A DNA stretch of 22,897 nucleotides from NCBI GenBank assembly GCA_964605145.1, contig CAZSBG010000098.1, positions 1-22,897 on the forward strand, read 5' to 3'. The notes below the pieces were generated by a model, which was not told where the DNA came from, ran no database searches, and saw nothing but the letters and a program-made list of their open reading frames with translations. This stretch comes from CAZSBG01 sp964605145. Lineage in GTDB: Bacteria; Zhuqueibacterota; Zhuqueibacteria; Thermofontimicrobiales; Thermofontimicrobiaceae. This document shows positions 6,876-14,170 of the stretch, piece by piece. The position numbers and the translations under genes were made by a program. Every line of letters starts with the position of its first letter. The stretch's first letter is position 1.

Positions 6876-9251
6876 TTGAAAATATCTACAAACTTAACAA
6901 CTCCCCAATTCATAATCATACCTTCACTAAACTGCCCTGCATATTGTGCGTATTGTTTCGGACCAAACCGTGGGCCCAATATGGACCGACAGCGGAGCAA
7001 ACAAACTCTTCATTTCATCAGGAATATTGCAAATGAAACCGGCATGAAAAAAATTAAAATCAATTTTCATGGTGGAGAACCCCTGGCTGCAGGTCATGAC
7101 TTTTTTCATTATTTTTTTGATATATTAACTTCAGAATGGCCTCAAAAAAAAATTGAATATACAATTCAAAGTAATCTCTGGTTATTGGATGAAGCATATT
7201 GCCAAATGTTTAATGAATACAATGTATCAATCGGCACCAGCCTGGATGGTCCGGAAAATATAAATGATAGCCAGAGAGGAAAAGGTTATTTCAAAAAGAC
7301 TATGGCTGGTATCGAAAAAGCGCGCTCAAGAGGATTGGATGTTGGTTGTATCACTACATTTACTCAAAATAGCAGATTCTTTTTTAAAGAAATCACCGAT
7401 TTCTTTATCTCTGAGAAGCTATCTTTTTGTGTTCATGCTGCTTTACCATCTATCCAAAATCCAAATTTCCAATATACTCTCACTCCAGAGGAAATGATTC
7501 ATCTGAATTCAAATTTACTTGAGTACTATTTAGAAAACCGTAAAAAAATTGTCATTTCCACTTATGATCAAATGGCTAAAAGTATGCTGGAAGGTCAGGG
7601 AAATATCTGCACATTTAAAGACTGCTTGGGTATGTTTTTGGCTGTTGATCCTTATGGAAATATTTATCCATGCCAGCGTTTTTGCGGAAATGAAAACTTC
7701 CGAATGGGAAGCTTGGATGAAAGTCCTAGTGCAAAATCAATATTCGATACACCAATTGCCCTTCGAATGAAAGCTCGTGAAAAACAAATAAGCAGGGAAT
7801 GCGAAAATTGCGAACATCTTACCTATTGTCGTGGTGGTTGTTTTTACAATGCTTGTACTAAAGATAATGATTCTGTAAAAGATTCTTACTGCCAAGCCTA
7901 TAAACAAACTTTTGCTTACATCCAGAATCGTCTGATTCAGGAAATGGGCAAAGAGGAGAATATTGCTGAGGTAGTTAAACACCCTCCCATATCCAGCAGG
8001 AATATACTTTTAAAAAAAGGACCACTCATCGACATTGTTCGTTCAGGTCCGCATCCTAGCACAATTGCTATGGATTGTAAACGTATTATTGCCGCCGTGG
8101 AATTGGCCAGAGGGCCGAATATGACCAATGTAGCAGAAAGGCTAACTAACTGGGGCATCTGTCGAACACAGAACACAGCCATTGCATCTCTCGAGCATCT
8201 TGAGCGATCAATCAAACCGGAAAAAAATAGATTAAACAATCTCTATCTTCATGCCACCTTTGCTTGTCAGTTGCACTGCACTCACTGCTATGCCAGAGCA
8301 GAAAAAAATACTATTAATGAGATATCTCCAATTGCCCTAAAAGAGCTGATTAATCAGGCAAAACAAGCCGGTTTTCGTCAGGTTGTCATCACAGGCGGAG
8401 AGCCTCTTATTCATTCGAAGCGACATGAGATGTTGGTTGTCCTCCAGAATATCAAATCTACTATCAGTCCAATGAACCTGGTATTGCGCACAAATTTTGC
8501 CTTGCACCTGAAAGAAAATGAGCTAAAAAAAATAGCCAAAGCATTCCACAGAGTTGTAGTGAGTATTGACGGCGATAGAAAGTTCCACAACCAGAGGCGC
8601 GGTAAAGGAACTTACGAGGCTTCCGTTGCCAATATAGAGATATATCAGTCATTAGCTAATACACTTCGTGATGCAGCAGAACTATCCATAACCGCAGTGC
8701 TGCAATCCAATGAAATAGAAGGCAAACAGGGTGATGCAGTTCGCAAACTATCTGAACGACTTGGTATTTTGCGCACACGCTTCCGCCCGCTGCTTCCCTT
8801 AGGCCGCGCCGCAGATTGGAAAGAACCTCCCCAATCCGTAGTATTGGGTGCTTATCCAGATCCTTTGGAAATAATTGAAAATGGATTTTATCCCATTGCT
8901 TCTTGTGGTATCGGTCAAAATCTGTATGTAGAGCCTTCTGGCGATTCCTTTCCCTGTTATGCTTATCGTCCTGACCGTGCTTTTCTGGGCAACGTGCTCA
9001 AAAAAGGACTAATTGAAATAATAGATTCAAAGGCTTTTCAGGAGTTGTCTCTTCACACTGTTGATACCAAACAAGTATGTCAGCATTGTGAATACCGCTA
9101 TTTATGCGGGGGAGCATGCCACGCTTGGAATAGTGTAGGTACCAAACAAAATCTCGATACGGCTCCACTTGATTGCACAACCTTGCAACAGCGTGCTTTC
9201 AGCCTATATAATATGGCGTGCGAATATTTAGAAATCGAAGACAAAATATAG
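6876..9251 (+). CDS. Tandem double radical SAM/SPASM protein, putative peptide or protein maturase
   Basis: A 791-residue fusion of two complete radical SAM enzymes. Unit 1 has C20-x3-C24-x2-C27 for the SAM-binding [4Fe-4S] cluster and GGEP at 66-69. Its SPASM-type auxiliary-cluster set includes C250, C266, C309-x2-C312-x5-C318-x3-C322 and a later Cys. A helical linker (about 345-455) follows. Unit 2 has C464-x3-C468-x2-C471, GGEP at 507-510, and a second SPASM set, C677, C694, C735-x2-C738-x5-C744-x3-C748 and C767. Radical SAM/SPASM enzymes typically modify peptides or proteins (thioether or C-C crosslinks, anaerobic sulfatase maturation). The start is TTG at 6876: the frame has a stop at 6858, and the next Met (residue 36) lies beyond the first cluster motif. 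The HEAT-repeat gene follows after 64 bp, probably in the same operon. Substrate unknown. Confidence 0.92.
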   Translation: MKISTNLTTPQFIIIPSLNCPAYCAYCFGPNRGPNMDRQRSKQTLHFIRNIANETGMKKIKINFHGGEPLAAGHDFFHYFFDILTSEWPQKKIEYTIQSNLWLLDEAYCQMFNEYNVSIGTSLDGPENINDSQRGKGYFKKTMAGIEKARSRGLDVGCITTFTQNSRFFFKEITDFFISEKLSFCVHAALPSIQNPNFQYTLTPEEMIHLNSNLLEYYLENRKKIVISTYDQMAKSMLEGQGNICTFKDCLGMFLAVDPYGNIYPCQRFCGNENFRMGSLDESPSAKSIFDTPIALRMKAREKQISRECENCEHLTYCRGGCFYNACTKDNDSVKDSYCQAYKQTFAYIQNRLIQEMGKEENIAEVVKHPPISSRNILLKKGPLIDIVRSGPHPSTIAMDCKRIIAAVELARGPNMTNVAERLTNWGICRTQNTAIASLEHLERSIKPEKNRLNNLYLHATFACQLHCTHCYARAEKNTINEISPIALKELINQAKQAGFRQVVITGGEPLIHSKRHEMLVVLQNIKSTISPMNLVLRTNFALHLKENELKKIAKAFHRVVVSIDGDRKFHNQRRGKGTYEASVANIEIYQSLANTLRDAAELSITAVLQSNEIEGKQGDAVRKLSERLGILRTRFRPLLPLGRAADWKEPPQSVVLGAYPDPLEIIENGFYPIASCGIGQNLYVEPSGDSFPCYAYRPDRAFLGNVLKKGLIEIIDSKAFQELSLHTVDTKQVCQHCEYRYLCGGACHAWNSVGTKQNLDTAPLDCTTLQQRAFSLYNMACEYLEIEDKI

Positions 9252-9315
9252 AGCAAAGATATAAATAAGAACTAAATGAAATATTTAACCCAAAAATAAA
9301 ACATGGAGTTACGTT

Positions 9316-11112
9316 ATGAAGGTTTTTGGACCACCAAACATTGAAAAGTTGAAAGAGAAAGGAAAAGTGGAAAGGCTGATTAAAGCCCTGAAAGATAAAA
9401 GGGTCAGCAGCATGGCTGCTAAAGCCTTAAGTGAGTTGGGTGATACAAGAGCTGTTGAGCCGCTGATCAAAGCATTGTCTTTTACTTTTGGCTTTGATGA
9501 GGAGAGTATTGCAGAAGCTTTGGGAAAGTTGGGAGATAATCGTGCTGTAGAACCTCTTTGCAAATTACTTGAATCAAATGCATCGAGTTGGGGGCGGGAA
9601 GCCGCAGTAAAGGCGCTCGTCAAGCTGGGAGATCTACGCGCTATCGAACCATTGATCAAAGCACTGGAAGATAAAGAAGAGAAAGTCAGCGGAGCAGCTG
9701 CCCGCGCTCTTGCTATGCTGGGTGATGCTCGTGCTGTAGAACCTTTGATAGTAGCTCTCGGATTTAAATATTGGGGTAATCCTAAAGCTGCTGCTGAAGC
9801 ACTGGTCGAGCTAGGAGAATACTCCGTCGATCCGCTAATCAAAGCGATTGAAGACTATCCGGAAAACCGTGATGAAATCTTATTTATATTACAAGATTTG
9901 GGTAATTCACGTGCTGTTGAGCCTGTAATCAAAGCACTACTGGAGGATAAAGATGAATATATACGCAATATCGCAGCAAAAGTCCTTGGTGAATTAGGCG
10001 ATACCAGAGCTGTTGATCCTCTGATAAAGGCATTAGGGGACAAATATGATGAGACACGGATTAGTGCTGCCAAAAGCTTGGGTAAGCTAGGCGATGCCCG
10101 AGCTGTTGAACCTCTTATCAAAACATTAGATGATAAAAACTATGAAGTAAAAGGATCAGCTGCAGAGGTATTGGGCAATTTGGGCGACTCCCGCGCTATC
10201 GAGCCTTTATTCAAGTCACTCGGCAATAAAAGTTACAAAGATAATTGGGGGCGCATTTCCATCGCCAAAGCCCTTGGCAAACTTGGGGATCCCCGCGCAA
10301 CTGAACCACTTATTCAAGCGCTGAGATCTGATGCCGCATATATTCGTAAAGACGCAGCAGAAGCCATAAGCAAACTGGAAGCATATTCAAGTGGTCTATT
10401 GATCAAAGCACTGGGAGATGATAGCAATTATACAGCCGAAGAACTAGAAAAAAATGAGAGTTTAATAGAAATCATGGGAAATCTGGGAGATACGTGTTTT
10501 GTAGAACCTTTGGTCAATGCCTTGAAAAACAGATATTCCAGAATACGTGAAAAAGCCGCAATAAGTTTGGGCAAGATAGGCGATAAACGAGCTCTTAAAC
10601 CTTTATTCAAAATGTTGGAAGATGAAAACTGGGGGGTTCGTAGAAGTACCACAGAAGCACTAGGTATTTCAGGTGATAATAAAGCTGTAAATCCTTTGAT
10701 AAATACGTTGGGAGATGTCGATTGGAGGGTGCGTGAAGGGGCCGCCGAAGCCTTAGATAAGCTGGGAGAATCTAAATGGAAAAATATCTTTAAATCGGAT
10801 TATCATAGTAAAGGTTTTGATGCACTGGCAAAATGTGACGATCCACGTGCCCTCGAGCCGCTTCTTAGAGCGCTTGTATGTTCCGAGAAAGATGTACGTA
10901 TTTCTGCTGCACACTCCATTATATATATTGCTAATAATAGGCCTAGGTTATTGTTTGATCAATGGAATCATATTGAAGCTGTTATTCAAAAAGCACATGC
11001 TGATAGTCATGTTGATAATCCAGGCTGTTCTGGCTTTCCTGATATCGATTATCATAAAGATAATGGAATCGGTTTAGATTTTCCTAAAAAACCTAATAAC
11101 TTGGACTTCTAA
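9316..11112 (+). CDS. HEAT-repeat (PBS-lyase-like) protein with His-x-Asp-rich C-terminal tail
   Basis: A 598-residue alpha-solenoid of about 15-16 HEAT-like repeats of ~31 residues. Most carry the signature G-D-x-R-A-V-E-P-L-I-K-A-L, as in PBS-lyase HEAT-like proteins, and some repeats are degenerate. There is no signal peptide or membrane segment. The solenoid ends near residue 558. The remaining 40 residues are different, with H561-A-D, H565-V-D, C571, D576-I-D, Y579, H580-K-D and a GIGLDFP block near the end. GGAG 7 bp before the ATG is a good ribosome site, and the gene follows the double radical SAM gene by 64 bp. HEAT solenoids bind proteins. The neighbour suggests this is its partner, scaffold or substrate, with the tail as a possible modified segment; that role is inferred. 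An alternative is an unrelated scaffold or lyase-type protein. Confidence 0.9.
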   Translation: MKVFGPPNIEKLKEKGKVERLIKALKDKRVSSMAAKALSELGDTRAVEPLIKALSFTFGFDEESIAEALGKLGDNRAVEPLCKLLESNASSWGREAAVKALVKLGDLRAIEPLIKALEDKEEKVSGAAARALAMLGDARAVEPLIVALGFKYWGNPKAAAEALVELGEYSVDPLIKAIEDYPENRDEILFILQDLGNSRAVEPVIKALLEDKDEYIRNIAAKVLGELGDTRAVDPLIKALGDKYDETRISAAKSLGKLGDARAVEPLIKTLDDKNYEVKGSAAEVLGNLGDSRAIEPLFKSLGNKSYKDNWGRISIAKALGKLGDPRATEPLIQALRSDAAYIRKDAAEAISKLEAYSSGLLIKALGDDSNYTAEELEKNESLIEIMGNLGDTCFVEPLVNALKNRYSRIREKAAISLGKIGDKRALKPLFKMLEDENWGVRRSTTEALGISGDNKAVNPLINTLGDVDWRVREGAAEALDKLGESKWKNIFKSDYHSKGFDALAKCDDPRALEPLLRALVCSEKDVRISAAHSIIYIANNRPRLLFDQWNHIEAVIQKAHADSHVDNPGCSGFPDIDYHKDNGIGLDFPKKPNNLDF

Positions 11113-11440
11113 CTATCTTAATTTCAATTAAATTATGGTATTTTTTTTTGCTCTCTCACCAAAAAAATTCTACGGCGGGCTTTAAATAGTTCATAAGTTT
11201 TTTTTAGTTTAATATTAGCTATACACATAATTATACACAAACACAATACCTTGCATCTTGGTTCTTTGTAATACTTTTACATTTTTGCGTACAGAATTTG
11301 GCTGTGGTAAGACATTAGCATTCTCACCTCTTCTCAAATGCAATCTTAATTTCTTTAAAAAGAATCAACTTAGACTTATCAATTCATTAAATCGCTTGAC
11401 ATTTTATTCAAAAAAAATCACCCCAAATCAAATTTTTTCC
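11113..11440. other. AT-rich intergenic region after the HEAT gene
   Basis: AT-rich DNA with several T-runs (for example around 11145 and 11205) but no GC-rich stem preceding them, so no confident terminator for the upstream operon. A reading frame starting at 11258 has no protein-like character. TTGACA occurs at 11396-11401 without a matching -10. Confidence 0.4.
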
Positions 11441-11469
11441 TTGACTTCTTTGTTTCAATTTTGTATTTT
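11441..11469 (+). promoter_or_regulatory. Promoter of a short transcription unit
   Basis: TTGACT (11441-11446), a 17-bp spacer and TATTTT (11464-11469), with TTG directly before the -10 as in the other two promoters called here. It lies ~330 bp from the nearest downstream start codon and only ~37 bp ahead of a rho-independent terminator, so it appears to drive a very short RNA. Confidence 0.6.
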
Positions 11470-11475
11470 AAAATT

Positions 11476-11541
11476 GTGTTTCATGGTGGACCTCATTAAG
11501 TAACTGCCGCCGCGACCTGATCAGTCCGGCGGCTTTTTTTT
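11476..11541 (+). ncRNA. Candidate ~65-nt small RNA or terminated leader
   Basis: The stretch between the expected transcription start (about 11476) and the end of the T-run at 11541. It holds a minimal frame encoding MVDLIK (11483-11503) whose TAA stop lies 3 nt before the terminator stem, and no Shine-Dalgarno. It is either a small RNA or a terminated leader; the downstream hydrolase gene has its own promoter, which favours an independent RNA. Inferred only from promoter-terminator spacing. Confidence 0.4.
11506..11541 (+). terminator. Rho-independent terminator
   Basis: Stem GCCGCCG (11506-11512) pairs with CGGCGGC (11527-11533) around a 14-nt loop containing the palindrome CTGATCAG, directly followed by eight T residues (11534-11541). 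This is a strong intrinsic terminator on the + strand. Confidence 0.85.
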
Positions 11542-11594
11542 ATCCCGGCTAAATTATTAACTCATAAGCAACAGCTAATTTCAGGTTAGTAAAA

Positions 11595-11648
11595 GGAGTG
11601 CATCGCCTTCATGCGATGCACTTGCAATGTATAAAGGCATTGCGCTCC
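11595..11648. repeat. Cruciform-like double hairpin
   Basis: Hairpin AGTGCATCGC (11597-11606) with GCGATGCACT (11613-11622) is followed at once by hairpin GCAATG (11624-11629) with CATTGC (11638-11643). GGAG and CTCC at the outer edges (11595-11598, 11645-11648) can pair, giving a three-way-junction shape. It lies between a terminator and the hydrolase promoter. It resembles the short-hairpin repeats elsewhere in the window in style but does not share their GGAN-ATTT core. Confidence 0.5.
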
Positions 11649-11736
11649 AATTATATAAAGAATCATGAGTTTGATTTCCAGGATTCTATTCAATTTATAA
11701 ATTCAGGGTATTGAATAATTCTAGTCATTTTTTATG

Positions 11737-11765
11737 TTGTTAATTATAAGAATATTTTGTATATT
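11737..11765 (+). promoter_or_regulatory. Promoter of the GH32/43-like hydrolase gene
   Basis: TTGTTA (11737-11742), a 17-bp spacer and TATATT (11760-11765), again with TTG before the -10. The expected transcription start is about 25 bp upstream of the ATG at 11798, giving a short leader. Confidence 0.55.
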
Positions 11766-11797
11766 TCACGTTCCTTGTTATTTTATTTCGGAATCCC

Positions 11798-12754
11798 ATG
11801 AAAATCAAAAATCTTGATTTTGAGTGTTATAAAAATGCTGTCCGCGAGCAGCGCGAGTTTCAGCAGGATTGGCTGAAACTCGGGTACGCGCCAAAGGGCT
11901 TTTACGTGAAGGATTTCTGCCTTTTGAAGGCCGGGGAGGCGTTTCATTTATTTCATATTGCCGGGGCGCCGGGCGTTTCGTGCTGCCTGCCGGGGAATGA
12001 GGTCTGGTTCGGGCATGCCACGACGCGGGATTTTACGCGCTGGGAAACGCTGGAGCCGTGCCTCTTCATTTCCGACGGCCAATGGGATGGCGGGCATGTA
12101 TTCGCGCCGTACGTAATTGAGAAGGACGGCCGATATTTCATGTTTTACACCGGCTGCCTTCCGGACAATACCCAGCGAATCGGGCTGGCGGTGTCGCAGG
12201 ATTTGCTTCACTGGCACAAATACGAGAACAATCCTGTCATTCGCCCGGAGAATTACGGCTGGGCATTCTGCCCGACCATCGGCGGGGCTTCGTGCCGGGA
12301 TCCGCATGTGTGCAAATTCGGGGATGACTATTCGCTGTATTACACCGCGGTCACGAATCAGGGCAAGGCGTGCGTTGCGAGGGTCTCGTCAAAGGATTTG
12401 CTGCACTGGACCGATGAGGGCCCGGCCTACACGTATCCCAATCTCACGCACTGCGAGTCGAGCAATGTCCAGGAAATGGACGGGAAATACCTGCTGTTCT
12501 TTGGCGGGCACATCGAGCACTGGTCGTATGTGGTTTCGGATAATCCGTTTCACTGGCCGGACCAAGCGGCGGTTCCAGTTGGCAAAAACATCACGGCCAT
12601 GGAAGTGGTGAAGCGGCTCGATCCACTGTGGCTGGTGGCATATTTTGAGTTGGATAATTATCGGCTGTTCCTCGGCGCCATTGACTGGTCGCAGGAGCAT
12701 CCAAAAATCGAGCGAATAACGGATAAGCGTGAACTTGGTGTTTTTGGGTTTTGA
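11798..12754 (+). CDS. GH32/GH43-like five-bladed beta-propeller glycoside hydrolase
   Basis: A 318-residue single-domain protein with the repeated DLLHW/DFTRWE blade pattern of the GH32/43/62/68 clan (for example HATTRDFTRWE at 73-83, SQDLLHW at 133-139, SKDLLHW at 198-204). The R167-D168-P169 triplet resembles the RDP motif whose Asp stabilises the transition state in GH32. E220 in CESSN sits where the acid/base Glu would be, and D39 near the start could be the nucleophile. It lacks a signal peptide, so it is predicted cytoplasmic, and lacks the C-terminal beta-sandwich of true GH32 enzymes. Substrate unknown; a fructoside, arabinoside or phosphorolytic (GH130-like) role is possible. It is probably transcribed from the promoter at 11737-11765. 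A URO-D-like gene follows after a 220-bp repeat-containing gap. Confidence 0.72.
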   Translation: MKIKNLDFECYKNAVREQREFQQDWLKLGYAPKGFYVKDFCLLKAGEAFHLFHIAGAPGVSCCLPGNEVWFGHATTRDFTRWETLEPCLFISDGQWDGGHVFAPYVIEKDGRYFMFYTGCLPDNTQRIGLAVSQDLLHWHKYENNPVIRPENYGWAFCPTIGGASCRDPHVCKFGDDYSLYYTAVTNQGKACVARVSSKDLLHWTDEGPAYTYPNLTHCESSNVQEMDGKYLLFFGGHIEHWSYVVSDNPFHWPDQAAVPVGKNITAMEVVKRLDPLWLVAYFELDNYRLFLGAIDWSQEHPKIERITDKRELGVFGF

Positions 12755-12886
12755 GTTTTATTGTGCATGGCCCCAGTAAACACAGCGGGCTACGATTTTA
12801 AAATCACAAAATCCAAATAATAAAATTCAAACAAATTTCAAATTTCAATAAAAGCAAATTCGAAACGATTGCGTCAAGCATAATTG

Positions 12887-12935
12887 CGGACTGATGTCCG
12901 ATTGAAATACCCGTTCTGGAGAAATCTCCAGAACG
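12887..12935 (-). repeat. Pair of short hairpins of the GATCG/ATTT family
   Basis: CGGAC-TGAT-GTCCG at 12887-12900, and a 24-bp palindrome at 12912-12935 with arms CGTTCTGGAG/CTCCAGAACG and loop AAAT, followed by ATC. On the minus strand this reads GATCG followed by the stem, as in the elements at 2018 and 14217. Relative to the 14355 and 14490 copies, both arms changed together (C to T with G to A), a compensatory pair. The preceding 12790-12850 is A-rich low-complexity DNA. Confidence 0.7.
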
Positions 12936-12974
12936 ATCTGGAATCATTTCGACAACCAAGAAAGAGCAAACAAC

Positions 12975-14111
12975 ATGACAGACCTGGAAAAATTTATCGA
13001 TTGTATGGAATACACGCAGGGCGCTCCGCGGCCCAATCATGAGGTTGGCGTGTGGGCGCAGACAAAAGCGCGGTGGCGAAAAGAAGCGCCGGAGATGGTG
13101 AAGGATTTCGGCTGGAACTGGTTCGATGGCGAAGCCGCGATCGGTTTGGACATGCGGGAATATATCGCGGTGAATTATGGATTCATTCCCCGGTACGAGC
13201 GAAAAGTGTTGGAAGATACGCCGGAGTACGAAATCGTGCAGGATGAAAACGGCATCGTTGCCAAATGCCTGAAAGAGGGCGAAGTGGATGGATTTCGGTT
13301 GAGCATGGATCAGTTTCTGAAATTCCCGATTGAAAAGCCGGAAGATTTTGCCGATGTGAAACGACGATTGATCGCGGCGATTCCGGAGCGCTACCCGGCC
13401 GATCTCGACGCGCAGATCGAACGATGGAAATCGCGCGACTACCCGCTCGTGTTGGGCGAGAACTGTGCTGCCAATGGATTTTACTGGCGCGCCCGCGAGT
13501 TCATGGGCACGGAAAATCTTTCGTTCGCCTGGTACGATTACCCGGATCTCATGCACGAAATGATGGAGTTTTTCGCGGACTTCATCATTGAAACCAGCCG
13601 GCCGGCGCTGGAAAAAATCGATGTGGAATATTTCACGCTGAACGAAGATATGTCCATGAAAAACGGTCCGCTGCTCAGTCCAAACACATTCAAGGAATTC
13701 ATTTTCCCGCACCTCAAGCGCATGGTTGAATTTTTCAAGAGTCACGGTGTGAAATATTTTGCCCTGGACACGGACGGCAATCCGACGCTGCTTATCCCCT
13801 ATTTGTTAGAGGCCGGCGTGGATGCCCTGTGGCCCCTCGAGCGGGCATCGGATTTTGATCCGGTGGAAATCCGCAAGCAATTCGGTCGCGACCTGCGGCT
13901 ATGGGGAGGCGTGGACAAACGCGTGCTGGCCATTGGCCCGGATGCCATTCGTGATCATCTTCGCACCATGATTCCGCTGATCGAAGAGGGCGGTTTCATC
14001 CCGACGGTGGATCACCTGATTCCGCCGGATGTTTCGTGGGACAATTTCCACTATTACATGGACATGAAACAAGCGCTGCTGGCCGGGGATTTTGCGAAGC
14101 TGGAAAAATGA
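12975..14111 (+). CDS. URO-D-family protein, possible corrinoid-methyltransferase-like
   Basis: A 378-residue complete member of the uroporphyrinogen decarboxylase/MtaA superfamily (TIM barrel). Characteristic blocks are the SMKNGPLLSP segment, in which the chain reaches the pocket, the barrel strand VKYFALDTDGN (residues 259-269), the following IPYLLEAGVDALWPLE, and the late LRLWGGVDKR. Classical methylcobamide:CoM methyltransferases bind zinc through an H-x-C motif at the strand occupied here by LDTDGN, and heme-pathway URO-D has a different N-terminus, so neither activity can be assigned. This looks like the widespread uncharacterised subgroup, for which methyl transfer or a demethylation-type reaction is a guess. 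It starts at the only good ATG, with a weak purine-rich leader. The 14111 stop is followed by decayed filler and the hairpin array. Confidence 0.8.
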   Translation: MTDLEKFIDCMEYTQGAPRPNHEVGVWAQTKARWRKEAPEMVKDFGWNWFDGEAAIGLDMREYIAVNYGFIPRYERKVLEDTPEYEIVQDENGIVAKCLKEGEVDGFRLSMDQFLKFPIEKPEDFADVKRRLIAAIPERYPADLDAQIERWKSRDYPLVLGENCAANGFYWRAREFMGTENLSFAWYDYPDLMHEMMEFFADFIIETSRPALEKIDVEYFTLNEDMSMKNGPLLSPNTFKEFIFPHLKRMVEFFKSHGVKYFALDTDGNPTLLIPYLLEAGVDALWPLERASDFDPVEIRKQFGRDLRLWGGVDKRVLAIGPDAIRDHLRTMIPLIEEGGFIPTVDHLIPPDVSWDNFHYYMDMKQALLAGDFAKLEK

Positions 14112-14170
14112 TTGGAACGCGGATTGGGCGGATTTAACGGATTGAACGGATAGATGCAAAATACAGGGAT

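Noticed and set aside
11258..11503. 81-codon frame before the terminator
   Set aside because: AT-rich, crosses the promoter at 11441-11469, no ribosome site or family resemblance.
12804..13745. 313-codon frame on the minus strand
   Set aside because: It is antisense to the intact URO-D-like gene and to hairpin repeats, with His/Arg/Phe-rich composition typical of shadow frames.
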